Assembly (NCBI GenBank): GCA_934148995.1
Contig: CAKPDM010000015.1
Location: 1 to 27,426, forward strand
DNA from: an uncultured Bacilli bacterium
Lineage (GTDB): Bacteria > Bacillota_I > Bacilli_A > RF39 > UBA660
Length of the DNA stretch: 27,426 nt
Direction: 5' to 3'
Under the pieces are notes generated by a model that saw nothing but the letters and a program-made list of their open reading frames with translations, ran no database searches and was not told the DNA's origin. Every line of letters begins with the position of its first letter. Position 1 is the first letter of the stretch. Shown piece by piece: positions 15,695 through 23,944 of the stretch. The translations under genes and the position numbers were made by a program.

Positions 15695-15723
15695 CTTAAC
15701 TTCCCGGTGATACATGCTATAAT
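15695..15723 (+). promoter_or_regulatory. Extended -10 promoter of the sigma-factor array
   Basis: TGCTATAAT (15715-15723) is an exact extended -10. The -35 region (15695-15700, CTTAAC) is poor. The start point would be near 15730. This also rules out the GTG at 15707 as the start of the first gene. Confidence 0.7.
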
Positions 15724-15748
15724 AAACCTATTGGCAGGGAGAAAAAAC

Positions 15749-16441
15749 ATGGAGATAGAAAGCACTAACCTTGATGAAAAACTTTTTAATGATTATGAAA
15801 GACAAAAATTAGTTTTTCTTAATTTAATAAAATATAAAGAATATGCTGATTATTTATCGAGTGATTTTTTTAATACTTTATTAATAGAGTTTGCTAGTTA
15901 CTATAACTCAGAAAGTGGAATATCTAAAGATGTTCTTTTGAAAATATTTATTAAAATGAAAGTCCAGCAAAAACTTTCTAAAGAAATTAGAAATGGTGAT
16001 ATAGAGTTAGAAATCAAATTAATTGATAAATATAAGAAATTAACTGATAGTATAATAACTAAACTAAAAATAGTACCAGATAAGATAGATTCCGAAGCTA
16101 TTTTGATTAAAGCTTTAGAAGAATATAATACGGATAAGATCTTTTCCTTATATATATTAGATAAGATTAAAGAGGATCTAAATAAAGATAAAACGAAGGA
16201 ACCTGAAGTAGCAGAAGAATACTTTGATTTTTCAAAGATAGTCGAAGAAGTTACACCTTTAGAGGGAGTAATTATGCTTCTTAAACTTGGGAAAGTAACT
16301 GGACTAAACTATTCAGAGGAAAAAATAGCGGAATACTTAAAAATCAGTAAAGAAACCGTTGCTGAGAGATTTAATCATGGAATGACTTTATATAGAAACG
16401 CAACAACTGCTAAACAAAAAGTATTAAAAGCAAAAGGATAG
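15749..16441 (+). CDS. Sigma-region-4-like HTH protein, first gene of the sigma array
   Basis: 230 residues. The ATG at 15749 is chosen because CAGGGAG lies just upstream and a longer frame from 15707 would overlap the promoter. Residues 1-160 are helical and charged, with no recognised domain. Residues about 175-222 (EEVTPLEGVIMLLKLGKVTGL, then SEEKIAEYLKISKETVAERF) match the last module of the 829-aa and 188-aa proteins downstream and have the spacing of sigma region 4: 'ExxVLxLxxG', a short loop, then an HTH 'xxIAExLxxxxxxV'. No region 2 core is obvious. It could be an accessory factor, an anti-sigma-like partner or a degenerate sigma factor. Its stop lies 8 bases before the next start, so all four genes are probably one transcript. 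Confidence 0.55.
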   Translation: MEIESTNLDEKLFNDYERQKLVFLNLIKYKEYADYLSSDFFNTLLIEFASYYNSESGISKDVLLKIFIKMKVQQKLSKEIRNGDIELEIKLIDKYKKLTDSIITKLKIVPDKIDSEAILIKALEEYNTDKIFSLYILDKIKEDLNKDKTKEPEVAEEYFDFSKIVEEVTPLEGVIMLLKLGKVTGLNYSEEKIAEYLKISKETVAERFNHGMTLYRNATTAKQKVLKAKG

Positions 16442-16449
16442 TGAGATAG

Positions 16450-18939
16450 ATGATTAGTATAAGAGTAGAACAACTAAGAAAATTTAGCAAAGGGGAAATA
16501 ATTCAGATTTTTACTAGATTTAAAGACGAATTAAGTACTAATTATAGTTATCTTTCTGGTTATGACGATATCTTTAAACTTGCTGTAGATAAGTCAGCTT
16601 CTGATATTTTAGAAGGTAATAATGTTGGAGAAGAAATTACAATAGAAAAATATTTGAAAGAAAGTATTGATCGATCAATAGGCATTGTTTTTACTAGTAT
16701 GAAAGGTGAAAGAGTAAAGATCTTTAATGCGTTTTTTAATAATAACTTAACCCTTACTGGTAGTAACAAAAAGAATCTTAAAGAGCTTTCTAAGTTATCC
16801 GCTTTTTTCAAAGATATTTGTTACTTACCAACTCAAGATGATGCTTTAGAAATCATTAAAAGTAATAAAACATTAGAAAAATCAATTGGAAGACTAGTTG
16901 ATAAAAATCTTGAAAAAATACGTGCTACTGATTTTTCTATAGCAATGGATGATGAGATAATAATTTCATTTATAGAAGCTTATTGTCTAAAAAATGATAT
17001 TTCTTTAGTTGAAGATACAGAATTAACCGATGAAGAATATACAAGACTTTTAAATGATAATTCCACTTATATGTCTGATTCAGTAAAGATGTATATGCGG
17101 TCTTTAAGTAAACCATTATTAACACCAGAGGAGGAACTGTACTTAGCTAGTGAGTTTAAGAAGGGTAATAAAACAGCTAAAGATGAGCTGATCGAAAGAA
17201 ATTTAAGATTAGTAGTAAATATTGCTAAAAAATATGTTGGTCGAGGACAGCCTTTTCTTGATTTAATTCAAGATGGTAATATTGGTTTAATGAAGGCAAT
17301 TGAAAAATTTGAACCAGGAAAGGGTTATAAACTTTCAACCTATGCTACTTGGTGGATTCATCAAACGATCGCAAGAGGTATTCGTAATAATAGTAGAACA
17401 ATAAGAATACCAGTCTACATCCATGAAAAATTGAATAGATACAAAAGGGAAGTAGCAGCATTGACTGATAAGCTAGGTAGAGAGCCATCTATAAAAGAAG
17501 TAGCTGACTTATTAAAAATATCTATTGATGATGCTACTAAATTTTATGAGATAAACAAAGATGTCACTAGTATCAATATTTTGATAGGTGATAAAGAGGA
17601 CACTGAGCTTGAGGAACTTATTCCCGATAGAAATGTTTCGATTGAAAGAGACTATGAGCAAAAAGAACTTAAGGAGAATGTAAAAGAATTAATAGAAAGT
17701 GCAAATTTATCAGAAAGAGAAAAATTTATAATTAAACTTAGGTTTGGAATAGATCAGCCAAATGAATCTACTGCTAGCTTAAGAGAAATTAGCCAAATAA
17801 TCGGCGTTTGTGGAGAAGCAGTAAGACAAATAGAAACAAAGGCATTAAAAAAGCTAAGGACTTCTAGAAAAATTAAAGGTTTTGAGATCTATATGGATAA
17901 TCCAGATAAAGCTTTAACTAATCTTCAATTGCTTAAACAAGGTTATAGATTGGAAAAAACTGAATATCGGATAAATAATGTTCATCAACAAAAAGCTGAT
18001 GCCTGTTTATATCCAGATTATTTTAATAAGTATTATAAGAAAGACATAATTGCAGTTCTAGAAAAGATGATCGTTATCGATTTTTACAATTTACCGGCTA
18101 GTTATAAAGAAAAGTTAAGAAAATTATCTGTAAAAGAGTTTTCTAGCGCTGAAATAAATGTTTTTTATAATGTCATAGCTCCTAGATTAAAAAAAGAACT
18201 AGAGGCTGGACCAACAAAAAATATAGTTACAAAAAGAAAAACAAATCAGAAGAAAGTAAAAGAATTAGCTGATTTTTTTGAAGATTATTCTTTAGAGCAG
18301 GTGATTAATGTTATAGAAGGATTAAAACCCCATAGTTTAGAACTTTTTTATAAAAGATTTGGCGAAAATTATGATAAAAATTCTCTAGAAAATTTAACAG
18401 AAGTAGAAGAAAAAAGACTTATTAATCTTATTGCTAAAGTAAGAAATATTCTTGCTAAAGAAAATAATGCTGTTGAGAGAAATGATAGTTTGGAAAAGAA
18501 AAATAGTAAGGAACAAATTACAGATGATATTATGAAAGAAGAAAGTATAATGAGTAAAAGTGATATAGTGTTACCAGTGGACATCGAAAATGGTGATATG
18601 GTAACAGATGATAATGAAAAAATAGAAAATAATGATTTGAAAAAGACAGCATCAGTAACTGATGAATTATTGGAAATGTTTCGTAATCCAGAATATGTTG
18701 AATTACTAAAAGAAAATAACCCACTTGAATACGTTGTTTTATCGCTTAAGTTAGGACACGTTACAAACGAAAGTTACTCAACAACTGCCATAGCTGAGTT
18801 TTTAAAAATGGATAGAAGTAAAGTAGAACAAGCTGCTAGAGATGGTTTGGAGATCTTTAAACAAGAAATAATAAAGACAATAGATGGTATGGCAGAAACA
18901 GATACAATTAAGGTCTATAGAAAAAAAGTAAAGGAATAG
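16450..18939 (+). CDS. Giant sigma-70 family factor with extra N- and C-terminal modules
   Basis: 829 residues, about twice a usual sigma factor. Residues 1-205 are an unrecognised helical domain shared only with the next gene. The sigma core follows: region 1.2 near 208 ('DSVKMYMRSLSKPLLTPEEE'), region 2 near 250-310 ('NLRLVVNIAKKY', 'FLDLIQDGNIGLMKAIEKF', 'STYATWWIHQTIARG'), region 3 near 318-390 and region 4 near 420-475 ('LSEREKFIIKLRFG', HTH with 'GVCGEAVRQIE'). Then come about 350 more residues with two further region-4-like segments, one near 614-655 ('LELFYKRFGENYD') and one near 747-807 ('PLEYVVLSLKLG', 'TTAIAEFLKMDRSKVEQA'). A charged low-complexity linker lies near 665-740. It should bind core RNA polymerase and direct it to a special set of promoters. 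The housekeeping role is doubtful because -35-contact residues differ. Confidence 0.8.
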   Translation: MISIRVEQLRKFSKGEIIQIFTRFKDELSTNYSYLSGYDDIFKLAVDKSASDILEGNNVGEEITIEKYLKESIDRSIGIVFTSMKGERVKIFNAFFNNNLTLTGSNKKNLKELSKLSAFFKDICYLPTQDDALEIIKSNKTLEKSIGRLVDKNLEKIRATDFSIAMDDEIIISFIEAYCLKNDISLVEDTELTDEEYTRLLNDNSTYMSDSVKMYMRSLSKPLLTPEEELYLASEFKKGNKTAKDELIERNLRLVVNIAKKYVGRGQPFLDLIQDGNIGLMKAIEKFEPGKGYKLSTYATWWIHQTIARGIRNNSRTIRIPVYIHEKLNRYKREVAALTDKLGREPSIKEVADLLKISIDDATKFYEINKDVTSINILIGDKEDTELEELIPDRNVSIERDYEQKELKENVKELIESANLSEREKFIIKLRFGIDQPNESTASLREISQIIGVCGEAVRQIETKALKKLRTSRKIKGFEIYMDNPDKALTNLQLLKQGYRLEKTEYRINNVHQQKADACLYPDYFNKYYKKDIIAVLEKMIVIDFYNLPASYKEKLRKLSVKEFSSAEINVFYNVIAPRLKKELEAGPTKNIVTKRKTNQKKVKELADFFEDYSLEQVINVIEGLKPHSLELFYKRFGENYDKNSLENLTEVEEKRLINLIAKVRNILAKENNAVERNDSLEKKNSKEQITDDIMKEESIMSKSDIVLPVDIENGDMVTDDNEKIENNDLKKTASVTDELLEMFRNPEYVELLKENNPLEYVVLSLKLGHVTNESYSTTAIAEFLKMDRSKVEQAARDGLEIFKQEIIKTIDGMAETDTIKVYRKKVKE

Positions 18940-18946
18940 TGAAAAT

Positions 18947-20764
18947 ATGGCTAGTATAAAGACTAAACAACTAATGAAATTAAGTGACGAAGAATTAGCA
19001 AAACTTTTTCTAAAATACAAAGAAGAACTTCGAACTAGTTATGCTTATCTTTCTGATTATGATGAGATATTTAATTTAGCTTTAAAGGAAGCTGTTTCTG
19101 GCATTTTTGACTTTAAAGATGATGTGATGCTTGATCTGGAAAAATACTTAAAAGATGAAATTTATAATTCAATTGGAACAGTCTTTGAAAATAATGAAAA
19201 AAGAAGAATAAAAATATTCAACGATTTTGTTAATAGTAACTTACATTTTTCTAATGGTAGTAAAAATAACACTAACGAATTTTCTAAAGTAGCTTCATTT
19301 TTCAATAATATTGATTATTTAATAACCCAAGAAGAAGCATTAGTTCTTCTTAATAATAATCGAGCCTTAGAAACGGTAGTGGGAAAATTAGTTGATAAAA
19401 ATATCAAAAAGATACGTGATACTAATTTTTATTCAGTAACAAATAATGAAACATTAGTTTCTTTTATGGAAGCTTACTGTTTGAAGAAAAATATTTCTTT
19501 GGTTGATGATCTTAGTTTAACAGACGAAGAATATAAAAACCTTTCAAAGTATAGTGAGGAAGAAATCGATCCCAGAGATATAACAAAAATGTATTTAAAA
19601 TCAATAAATAAACCATTATTAAGTGCTGAAGAAGAGATGTGTTTAGCTATTGAAATTAAAAAAGGTAATAAAAAAGCAAGAGATTTAATGATAGAAAGAA
19701 ATTTAAGATTAGTAGTAACTATTGCAGGAAAATATATAGAAAGAGGAGTGCCACTTCTCGATTTAATTCAAGATGGTAATATTGGACTGATGACAGCTGT
19801 TGATAGGTATGATGAAAACAAAGGATATAGGTTTTCAACTTATGCCTATTGGTGGATTAGACAAGAAATTGAGACTAGCATTAAAGCGTCTAGCAAAGTA
19901 ATAAGATTATCAATTTGTACGTATGATAAACTGATGAAATATATTAATGCTGAGAAGAAATTAACTGAGGAACTAGATAGGTCTCCAAGTTTAGAAGAAA
20001 TAGCTAACTATGCAAAAATTCCCTTTAAAGAAGCTTATAAGCTTCACCTAGTTAAAAATAGTGCTACTAGTTTAAATCGACCAGTAAGCACTGGGGATGA
20101 TGTTGAACTAGGATACTTTATTCCAGATAAGAAAGTATCAGTGGAAAGTGATTACATAAATAAAGAACTCAAAGAAAAAGTAAGAAATCTACTAGAAGGT
20201 ACCACCCTATCTGAACGTGAAAAGGAAGTAATTAAACTAAGATTTGGAATAGATCAACCTACTGAAGAAGGCTTAAGGCTAGAAGCAATCGCTAAAAAAT
20301 GGAATCTTACTAGAGAAAGAATAAGACAGATAGAGAAAAAAGCATTAACAAAACTTGCCGCTACTAACTCAATTGAAGAGTTTGCAATATATCTGGATAA
20401 TCCAGAAAAAGCTTTAAAAACTCTTGAAATAACTAAAAAAGGTAAGTATGATAAATATAGTGAGCAAATAAAAGCTGTTGATAGGGAACAAGGATTTTTA
20501 CCAGATTATCTTTCTAGCTATCCTAAGGCATTATTAAATACTACTTTAAATGAATTACTAGAACGAGATTTTCCCAAATTATCAACTGGTTATAAAGAAA
20601 ATCTAAGAGAACTTTCTTTAGATAAGTTATCATCTATAGAACTTAATATGTTTAAAAATATTATCGCTCCCAGAATGAAAGAAATACTTACTAGTGATGT
20701 TAATGAAGAACCAGTCAAAGAAAATAAAATAGAATCAAAAATTAAAATAAAGAAAGTGAGATAA
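18947..20764 (+). CDS. Second sigma-70 family factor of the array, truncated at the C-terminus
   Basis: 605 residues, colinear with the 829-aa protein over its whole length. The same N-terminal domain covers residues 1-203 ('EELRTSYAYLSDYDEIFNLALK'). Region 1.2 is near 205 ('DITKMYLKSINKPLLSAEEE'), region 2 near 252-312 ('NLRLVVTIAGKY', 'YAYWWIRQEIETSI') and region 4 near 420-475 ('LSEREKEVIKLRFG', 'LTRERIRQIEKKAL'). The recognition helix keeps the usual RER/RQ residues, unlike its neighbour, while region 2.4 is the more divergent part. The protein ends about where the second C-terminal segment of the 829-aa protein starts. That segment continues in another frame as the next gene. The ATG at 18947 is 7 bases after the preceding stop, with AAGGA upstream. 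Confidence 0.8.
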   Translation: MASIKTKQLMKLSDEELAKLFLKYKEELRTSYAYLSDYDEIFNLALKEAVSGIFDFKDDVMLDLEKYLKDEIYNSIGTVFENNEKRRIKIFNDFVNSNLHFSNGSKNNTNEFSKVASFFNNIDYLITQEEALVLLNNNRALETVVGKLVDKNIKKIRDTNFYSVTNNETLVSFMEAYCLKKNISLVDDLSLTDEEYKNLSKYSEEEIDPRDITKMYLKSINKPLLSAEEEMCLAIEIKKGNKKARDLMIERNLRLVVTIAGKYIERGVPLLDLIQDGNIGLMTAVDRYDENKGYRFSTYAYWWIRQEIETSIKASSKVIRLSICTYDKLMKYINAEKKLTEELDRSPSLEEIANYAKIPFKEAYKLHLVKNSATSLNRPVSTGDDVELGYFIPDKKVSVESDYINKELKEKVRNLLEGTTLSEREKEVIKLRFGIDQPTEEGLRLEAIAKKWNLTRERIRQIEKKALTKLAATNSIEEFAIYLDNPEKALKTLEITKKGKYDKYSEQIKAVDREQGFLPDYLSSYPKALLNTTLNELLERDFPKLSTGYKENLRELSLDKLSSIELNMFKNIIAPRMKEILTSDVNEEPVKENKIESKIKIKKVR

Positions 20765-20769
20765 ATATT

Positions 20770-21336
20770 ATGAAACTCCAAGGATTTGCAAAATTTTTTA
20801 GTGGTTATCCACTCGATGAAGTAATCGCTACTATAGAAGAACTAGATCAAAGTGAACTTGAAATTTTCCATAAAAGGTTTGGAACTAATTATGATAATAA
20901 TTATTCCAAAGAATTAACTAAAGAGGAAAGAGCTAAACTCTATAATGCTGTCAGTAAAGTGAAACGTTCTCTTAATAAAAAAAATCAGGTTGTTCAAAAG
21001 GAAAAAGTTAATTTAGAAGAAAAAATAAGTAAACCTGAAATGGTTGAAACAACTAGAACAACGACAGATGTTTTATTAGAAATATTTCATGATCCAGAAT
21101 ATGTTGAATTACTAAAGAAGAATAATCCCCTTGAATATGTTGTTTTAGCGCTTAAGTTAGGGTATGCTACAGGAGAAAATTATTCAACAACTTCAATTGC
21201 CGAATTTTTAAAGATTGACCAAAGTAAAGTAGTAGAAGCTACTAAAAATGGCTTAAAAGTCTATAAAGAGAAGCTAATAAAGACAATTGATAATATTGCA
21301 GTAGCTGATACAACTAAAGTTTACGAAAAGAAGTAG
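20770..21336 (+). CDS. Separated C-terminal part of the second sigma factor
   Basis: 188 residues, matching about residues 605-829 of the giant sigma factor. 'FAKFFSGYPLDEVIATIEEL' corresponds to 'LADFFEDYSLEQVINVIEGL', followed by 'IFHKRFGTNYDNN' and 'PEYVELLKKNNPLEYVVLALKLG' with the HTH 'TTSIAEFLKIDQSKVVEA'. It starts five bases after the stop of the 605-aa gene and in a different frame. There is no good ribosome binding site (GTGAG at best), so it looks like a split caused by a frameshift in an ancestor of full length. It is still open over 188 codons and may be expressed by coupling as a separate subunit. It contains two region-4-like segments and no region 2. The shorter linker explains its length relative to the paralogue. 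Confidence 0.65.
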   Translation: MKLQGFAKFFSGYPLDEVIATIEELDQSELEIFHKRFGTNYDNNYSKELTKEERAKLYNAVSKVKRSLNKKNQVVQKEKVNLEEKISKPEMVETTRTTTDVLLEIFHDPEYVELLKKNNPLEYVVLALKLGYATGENYSTTSIAEFLKIDQSKVVEATKNGLKVYKEKLIKTIDNIAVADTTKVYEKK

Positions 21337-21352
21337 GGTACTTCTTTTTTTG
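21328..21352 (+). terminator. Terminator of the sigma-factor array
   Basis: AAGAAGTA (21328-21335) pairs perfectly with TACTTCTT (21339-21346) around GGG and runs into a T-tract. The stop codon of the last gene is inside the stem. Confidence 0.9.
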
Positions 21353-21408
21353 ACTTTGAAATTAATTGTCAATCATACCTAGATAGGTTAATTTTTTCTA
21401 TCTTTTCC

Positions 21409-21437
21409 TTGAAAAAGGTATTGGATTAGTGTAGAAT
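21409..21437 (+). promoter_or_regulatory. Promoter of the cysteine-peptidase-like triplet and queH
   Basis: TTGAAA (21409-21414), an exact 17-base spacer, TAGAAT (21432-21437), and a start near 21444, just ahead of the ribosome binding site of the first gene. Confidence 0.75.
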
Positions 21438-21459
21438 AGATACGTTTCGAGGTGATTGA

Positions 21460-22353
21460 ATGGCAGAAAGGAAGAAAATAAGTAAAATTTCAGAAAAAGA
21501 TAAAGAGTACGTCATGACATATCTTGATTCAAAAGAATATGTTAAGATGAAAGACTCGTTAAATAATATATTAGATAATGTTGTTTTATTGGCAAAAGAG
21601 TATGGTTTTAGTGAAGAAGTTTCACAAGCCACACTTGTAACTACTCTTGTTGCAATGGGACTTCTATCAGAACCAAGATCTTATATTTATGATACAGAAA
21701 CAACTAAAATAGGGTTTAATAATGATATAATTTTAGAACTAGCACTTGAACTAGTTGCTACTGGTAAAGGATGCTGTAGAAATACCGCTCCCCTTACTAA
21801 ACTTGCTCTTGATAAATTTGCTATTGAGAACAAATTGATAGTTACCAATTTGAATGTTAAGCAAAAATTATTATTAACAAAATTAAAAGTAATGTTAGCA
21901 AATAGATGCCAATTATATGGACAAGTAAATCACATAACAAATTATGTTCAAAGTATGGATACTTCTTTTCTAATTGAACCAACTAGTAACGATTTTCTTG
22001 CAATGCTTTATTATATAGATAAAGGAACTATTAAAATTTTTGATAATTATAATAGACTTAATTTTATGTTTGGAAAAATGCAAAGAACGAAAGACTCAGT
22101 CTTTCCAGCTTATAATCGAGGTATTTTCTCACAACTTCCAGAAATGATGGATTTTGAACATATGGAAAAGCCAACACTTGAACAACAAGATGAGATTCTA
22201 AATAAGTACAGTAAAACAGTTCTTACTATTTTAAGCAATTTAGATCTAGCAGAAAAATTTCACGATGATAACAAAGATAATTTTTCTAACATTACTAATA
22301 GTTATCAGAAAGTCCTAAAAAGAGAAAAAAGCATAATTCGAGGTGATAAATAA
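21460..22353 (+). CDS. Transglutaminase/papain-fold-like protein, paralogue 1 of 3
   Basis: 297 residues; the ATG at 21460 follows CGAGGTGATT. No signal peptide or membrane segment is seen, so it should be cytoplasmic. The shared core starts near residue 20 ('YLDSKEYVKMKDSLNNILDN'), goes to 'GLLSEPRSY' and then 'ATGKGCCRNTAPLTKLALDKF' with Cys105-Cys106, then 'VNHITNYV' with His158 and 'FLIEPTS'. The order Gly-x-Gly-Cys-Cys-Arg, a helix, about 50 residues, His in a beta strand, then an acidic residue before Pro matches the Cys-His-Asp layout of the transglutaminase-like fold. The C-terminus ends 'ITNSYQKVLKRE', also shared with the paralogues. It has an insertion near 130-155 that the others lack. 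Catalysis and substrate are unproven, and the fold call is inference. Confidence 0.6.
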   Translation: MAERKKISKISEKDKEYVMTYLDSKEYVKMKDSLNNILDNVVLLAKEYGFSEEVSQATLVTTLVAMGLLSEPRSYIYDTETTKIGFNNDIILELALELVATGKGCCRNTAPLTKLALDKFAIENKLIVTNLNVKQKLLLTKLKVMLANRCQLYGQVNHITNYVQSMDTSFLIEPTSNDFLAMLYYIDKGTIKIFDNYNRLNFMFGKMQRTKDSVFPAYNRGIFSQLPEMMDFEHMEKPTLEQQDEILNKYSKTVLTILSNLDLAEKFHDDNKDNFSNITNSYQKVLKREKSIIRGDK

Positions 22354-23097
22354 GTGTTAGAAGAGTATAAACAAATGCATCAAGAATTAACTGAGATATT
22401 AGCAGATGTTGCTGATTTACCAGATAAACTTGGTTTAAAAAGTGATATTGATAAATTAGCTTTAATTAAAATACTTATAACTGATGGCTATTTATCACGA
22501 ACTGGAACTCATGTCACAAATACAACTATTAGTGATTTAGAAACAAGTGATGAATTGATTTTTAATTTGGCCCTAACTGCTATAACAGGAACTGGTTGCT
22601 GTAGACATGTTTCTGCTCTTACAAAATTATTGCTAGATAGTGTAGATGTAGAAAATGAAATAGCGTGTGCTTTAAATATTACTTCTGGTATTGATACTAA
22701 CTTGCTATTAGAAGAAAGTGAAAATAATAAACATGTCTTAGTAGCAGATCATACAATCAATATAATGAAAGCTGACGACAAAAGCATTGGTTTTAATTTT
22801 AGTCCGGGTAGCAGAAGAACATATTTTTATCAACTTAAAGATAATATTGCTACCGGTATTGTTTCTGATCGAAGTTATCTTTTTTATAATTATTCGCCAT
22901 TTTTTGAAGGAAGAAAGGCTTTTGATGATATAGTTCCACTAGAACTTGCTGAACATGATTATATTTTAAGAGGTTGCAACAATACGTGTCTTGCTCTAAA
23001 AGCTGATCGAAGTTTGTTAGAAGAATTTTATCAAGATAATAAAGCACATATGGTAAGTATCAATAATAGTTATCAGAAGATTTTAGTAAGGAAATAG
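22354..23097 (+). CDS. Transglutaminase/papain-fold-like protein, paralogue 2 of 3
   Basis: 247 residues from a GTG at 22354 that directly abuts the stop of paralogue 1. CGAGGTGAT lies 11 bases upstream, so translation is coupled. It lacks the first 20-25 residues of its relatives. The core is 'GYLSRTGTH', then 'GTGCCRHVSALTKLLLD' with Cys82-Cys83 and 'VADHTINIM' with His133. The acidic third position is less clear here ('GFNFSPGS'). The C-terminal half has 'SYLFYNYSPFFEGRKAFDDIVPLEL', closely shared with paralogue 3, and it ends 'INNSYQKILVRK'. Like the others it has no export signal. Sequence divergence between copies is high outside the Cys and His segments, which suggests these are the functional residues. 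Confidence 0.6.
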   Translation: MLEEYKQMHQELTEILADVADLPDKLGLKSDIDKLALIKILITDGYLSRTGTHVTNTTISDLETSDELIFNLALTAITGTGCCRHVSALTKLLLDSVDVENEIACALNITSGIDTNLLLEESENNKHVLVADHTINIMKADDKSIGFNFSPGSRRTYFYQLKDNIATGIVSDRSYLFYNYSPFFEGRKAFDDIVPLELAEHDYILRGCNNTCLALKADRSLLEEFYQDNKAHMVSINNSYQKILVRK

Positions 23098-23107
23098 GTG
23101 GGGAGTA

Positions 23108-23944
23108 ATGGGAAGTACAAAATTAAATAGAGAAGAAGAGATGCTTAAGTATCTAGATAGTTATTTAGATTCAAAAGAATATAGAAGCATGCGTAGTAAT
23201 CTAGATATAATTCTTGATAATACTGTTATTTTGGCAGAAGAACTTTTTCCAAATAAAAAAACAGAACAAGCATTAATGGCAGCTGATTTTATTGGCTCTG
23301 GTTATTTGTCACCAACTGGTACATATTCCAAAAATAATGGGGAAAATTCTATTGGACTATGTCGTGATCTTATATTTGAACTTGGTCTTACTCCATTTAC
23401 GGGAGAAGGTTGCTGTAGAAATAATTCAGCTTTACTAAAATTAATACTTGATAGATTGGAAATTGAAAACGAAATAGTTAATGTTGATAATAGTAGAAGA
23501 GATGAAGATATTGCTAGTATAAGGATGTTTTTAAGTGAATTTCATAAGAAAAGCTTGTTTGTTAATCATACAGTAAACTATGTTTCTATTGACAATAAAG
23601 ATTTATTTTTAGAAGTAAGTTATGATCACGGCTATTCAGGAGTTTTTTATAATGATAATGGTTTTTTAACCCCAGTTTTAGATCAAATTGGTATAGATAA
23701 TAGGACTTTCTTTTACAATTATTCTTACTTTTTTAATGGAAGAAAACCACTTAGCAAAGTAGCACCGTTGTCCCTAAAAAAACAACTAGAAGTTGCATCT
23801 AAACATGATGATACGATATTAACTATTGGAGAAAATATAAAACTAGTTAGTAATTTTAGAATGCAGAACTATGATTATATGGAGAAAATTAAAGAAGATT
23901 ACCAAAAGGTATTAGTCAAGGAAAGAAAGCTGGGGATAAAATGA
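23108..23944 (+). CDS. Transglutaminase/papain-fold-like protein, paralogue 3 of 3
   Basis: 278 residues; the ATG at 23108 follows AGGTGGGGAG. It opens with 'EMLKYLDSYLDSKEYRSMRSNL', parallel to paralogue 1. The core has 'GYLSPTGTY', 'GEGCCRNNSALLKLILDRL' with Cys102-Cys103, 'FVNHTVNYV' with His154 and 'LFLEVSYD' as the possible acidic position. 'FFYNYSYFFNGRKPLSKVAPLSL' matches paralogue 2. The C-terminus 'IKEDYQKVLVKE' corresponds to the shared NSYQKVL ending. Its stop overlaps the queH start by four bases (ATGA), so the triplet and queH form one translationally coupled operon. The function is unknown. The overlap with queH may be positional only. Confidence 0.6.
   Translation: MGSTKLNREEEMLKYLDSYLDSKEYRSMRSNLDIILDNTVILAEELFPNKKTEQALMAADFIGSGYLSPTGTYSKNNGENSIGLCRDLIFELGLTPFTGEGCCRNNSALLKLILDRLEIENEIVNVDNSRRDEDIASIRMFLSEFHKKSLFVNHTVNYVSIDNKDLFLEVSYDHGYSGVFYNDNGFLTPVLDQIGIDNRTFFYNYSYFFNGRKPLSKVAPLSLKKQLEVASKHDDTILTIGENIKLVSNFRMQNYDYMEKIKEDYQKVLVKERKLGIK

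Noticed and set aside
15707..15748. Longer N-terminus (GTG at 15707) for the first sigma-array protein
   Set aside because: It would overlap the TGCTATAAT promoter and has no ribosome binding site; the ATG at 15749 has one.
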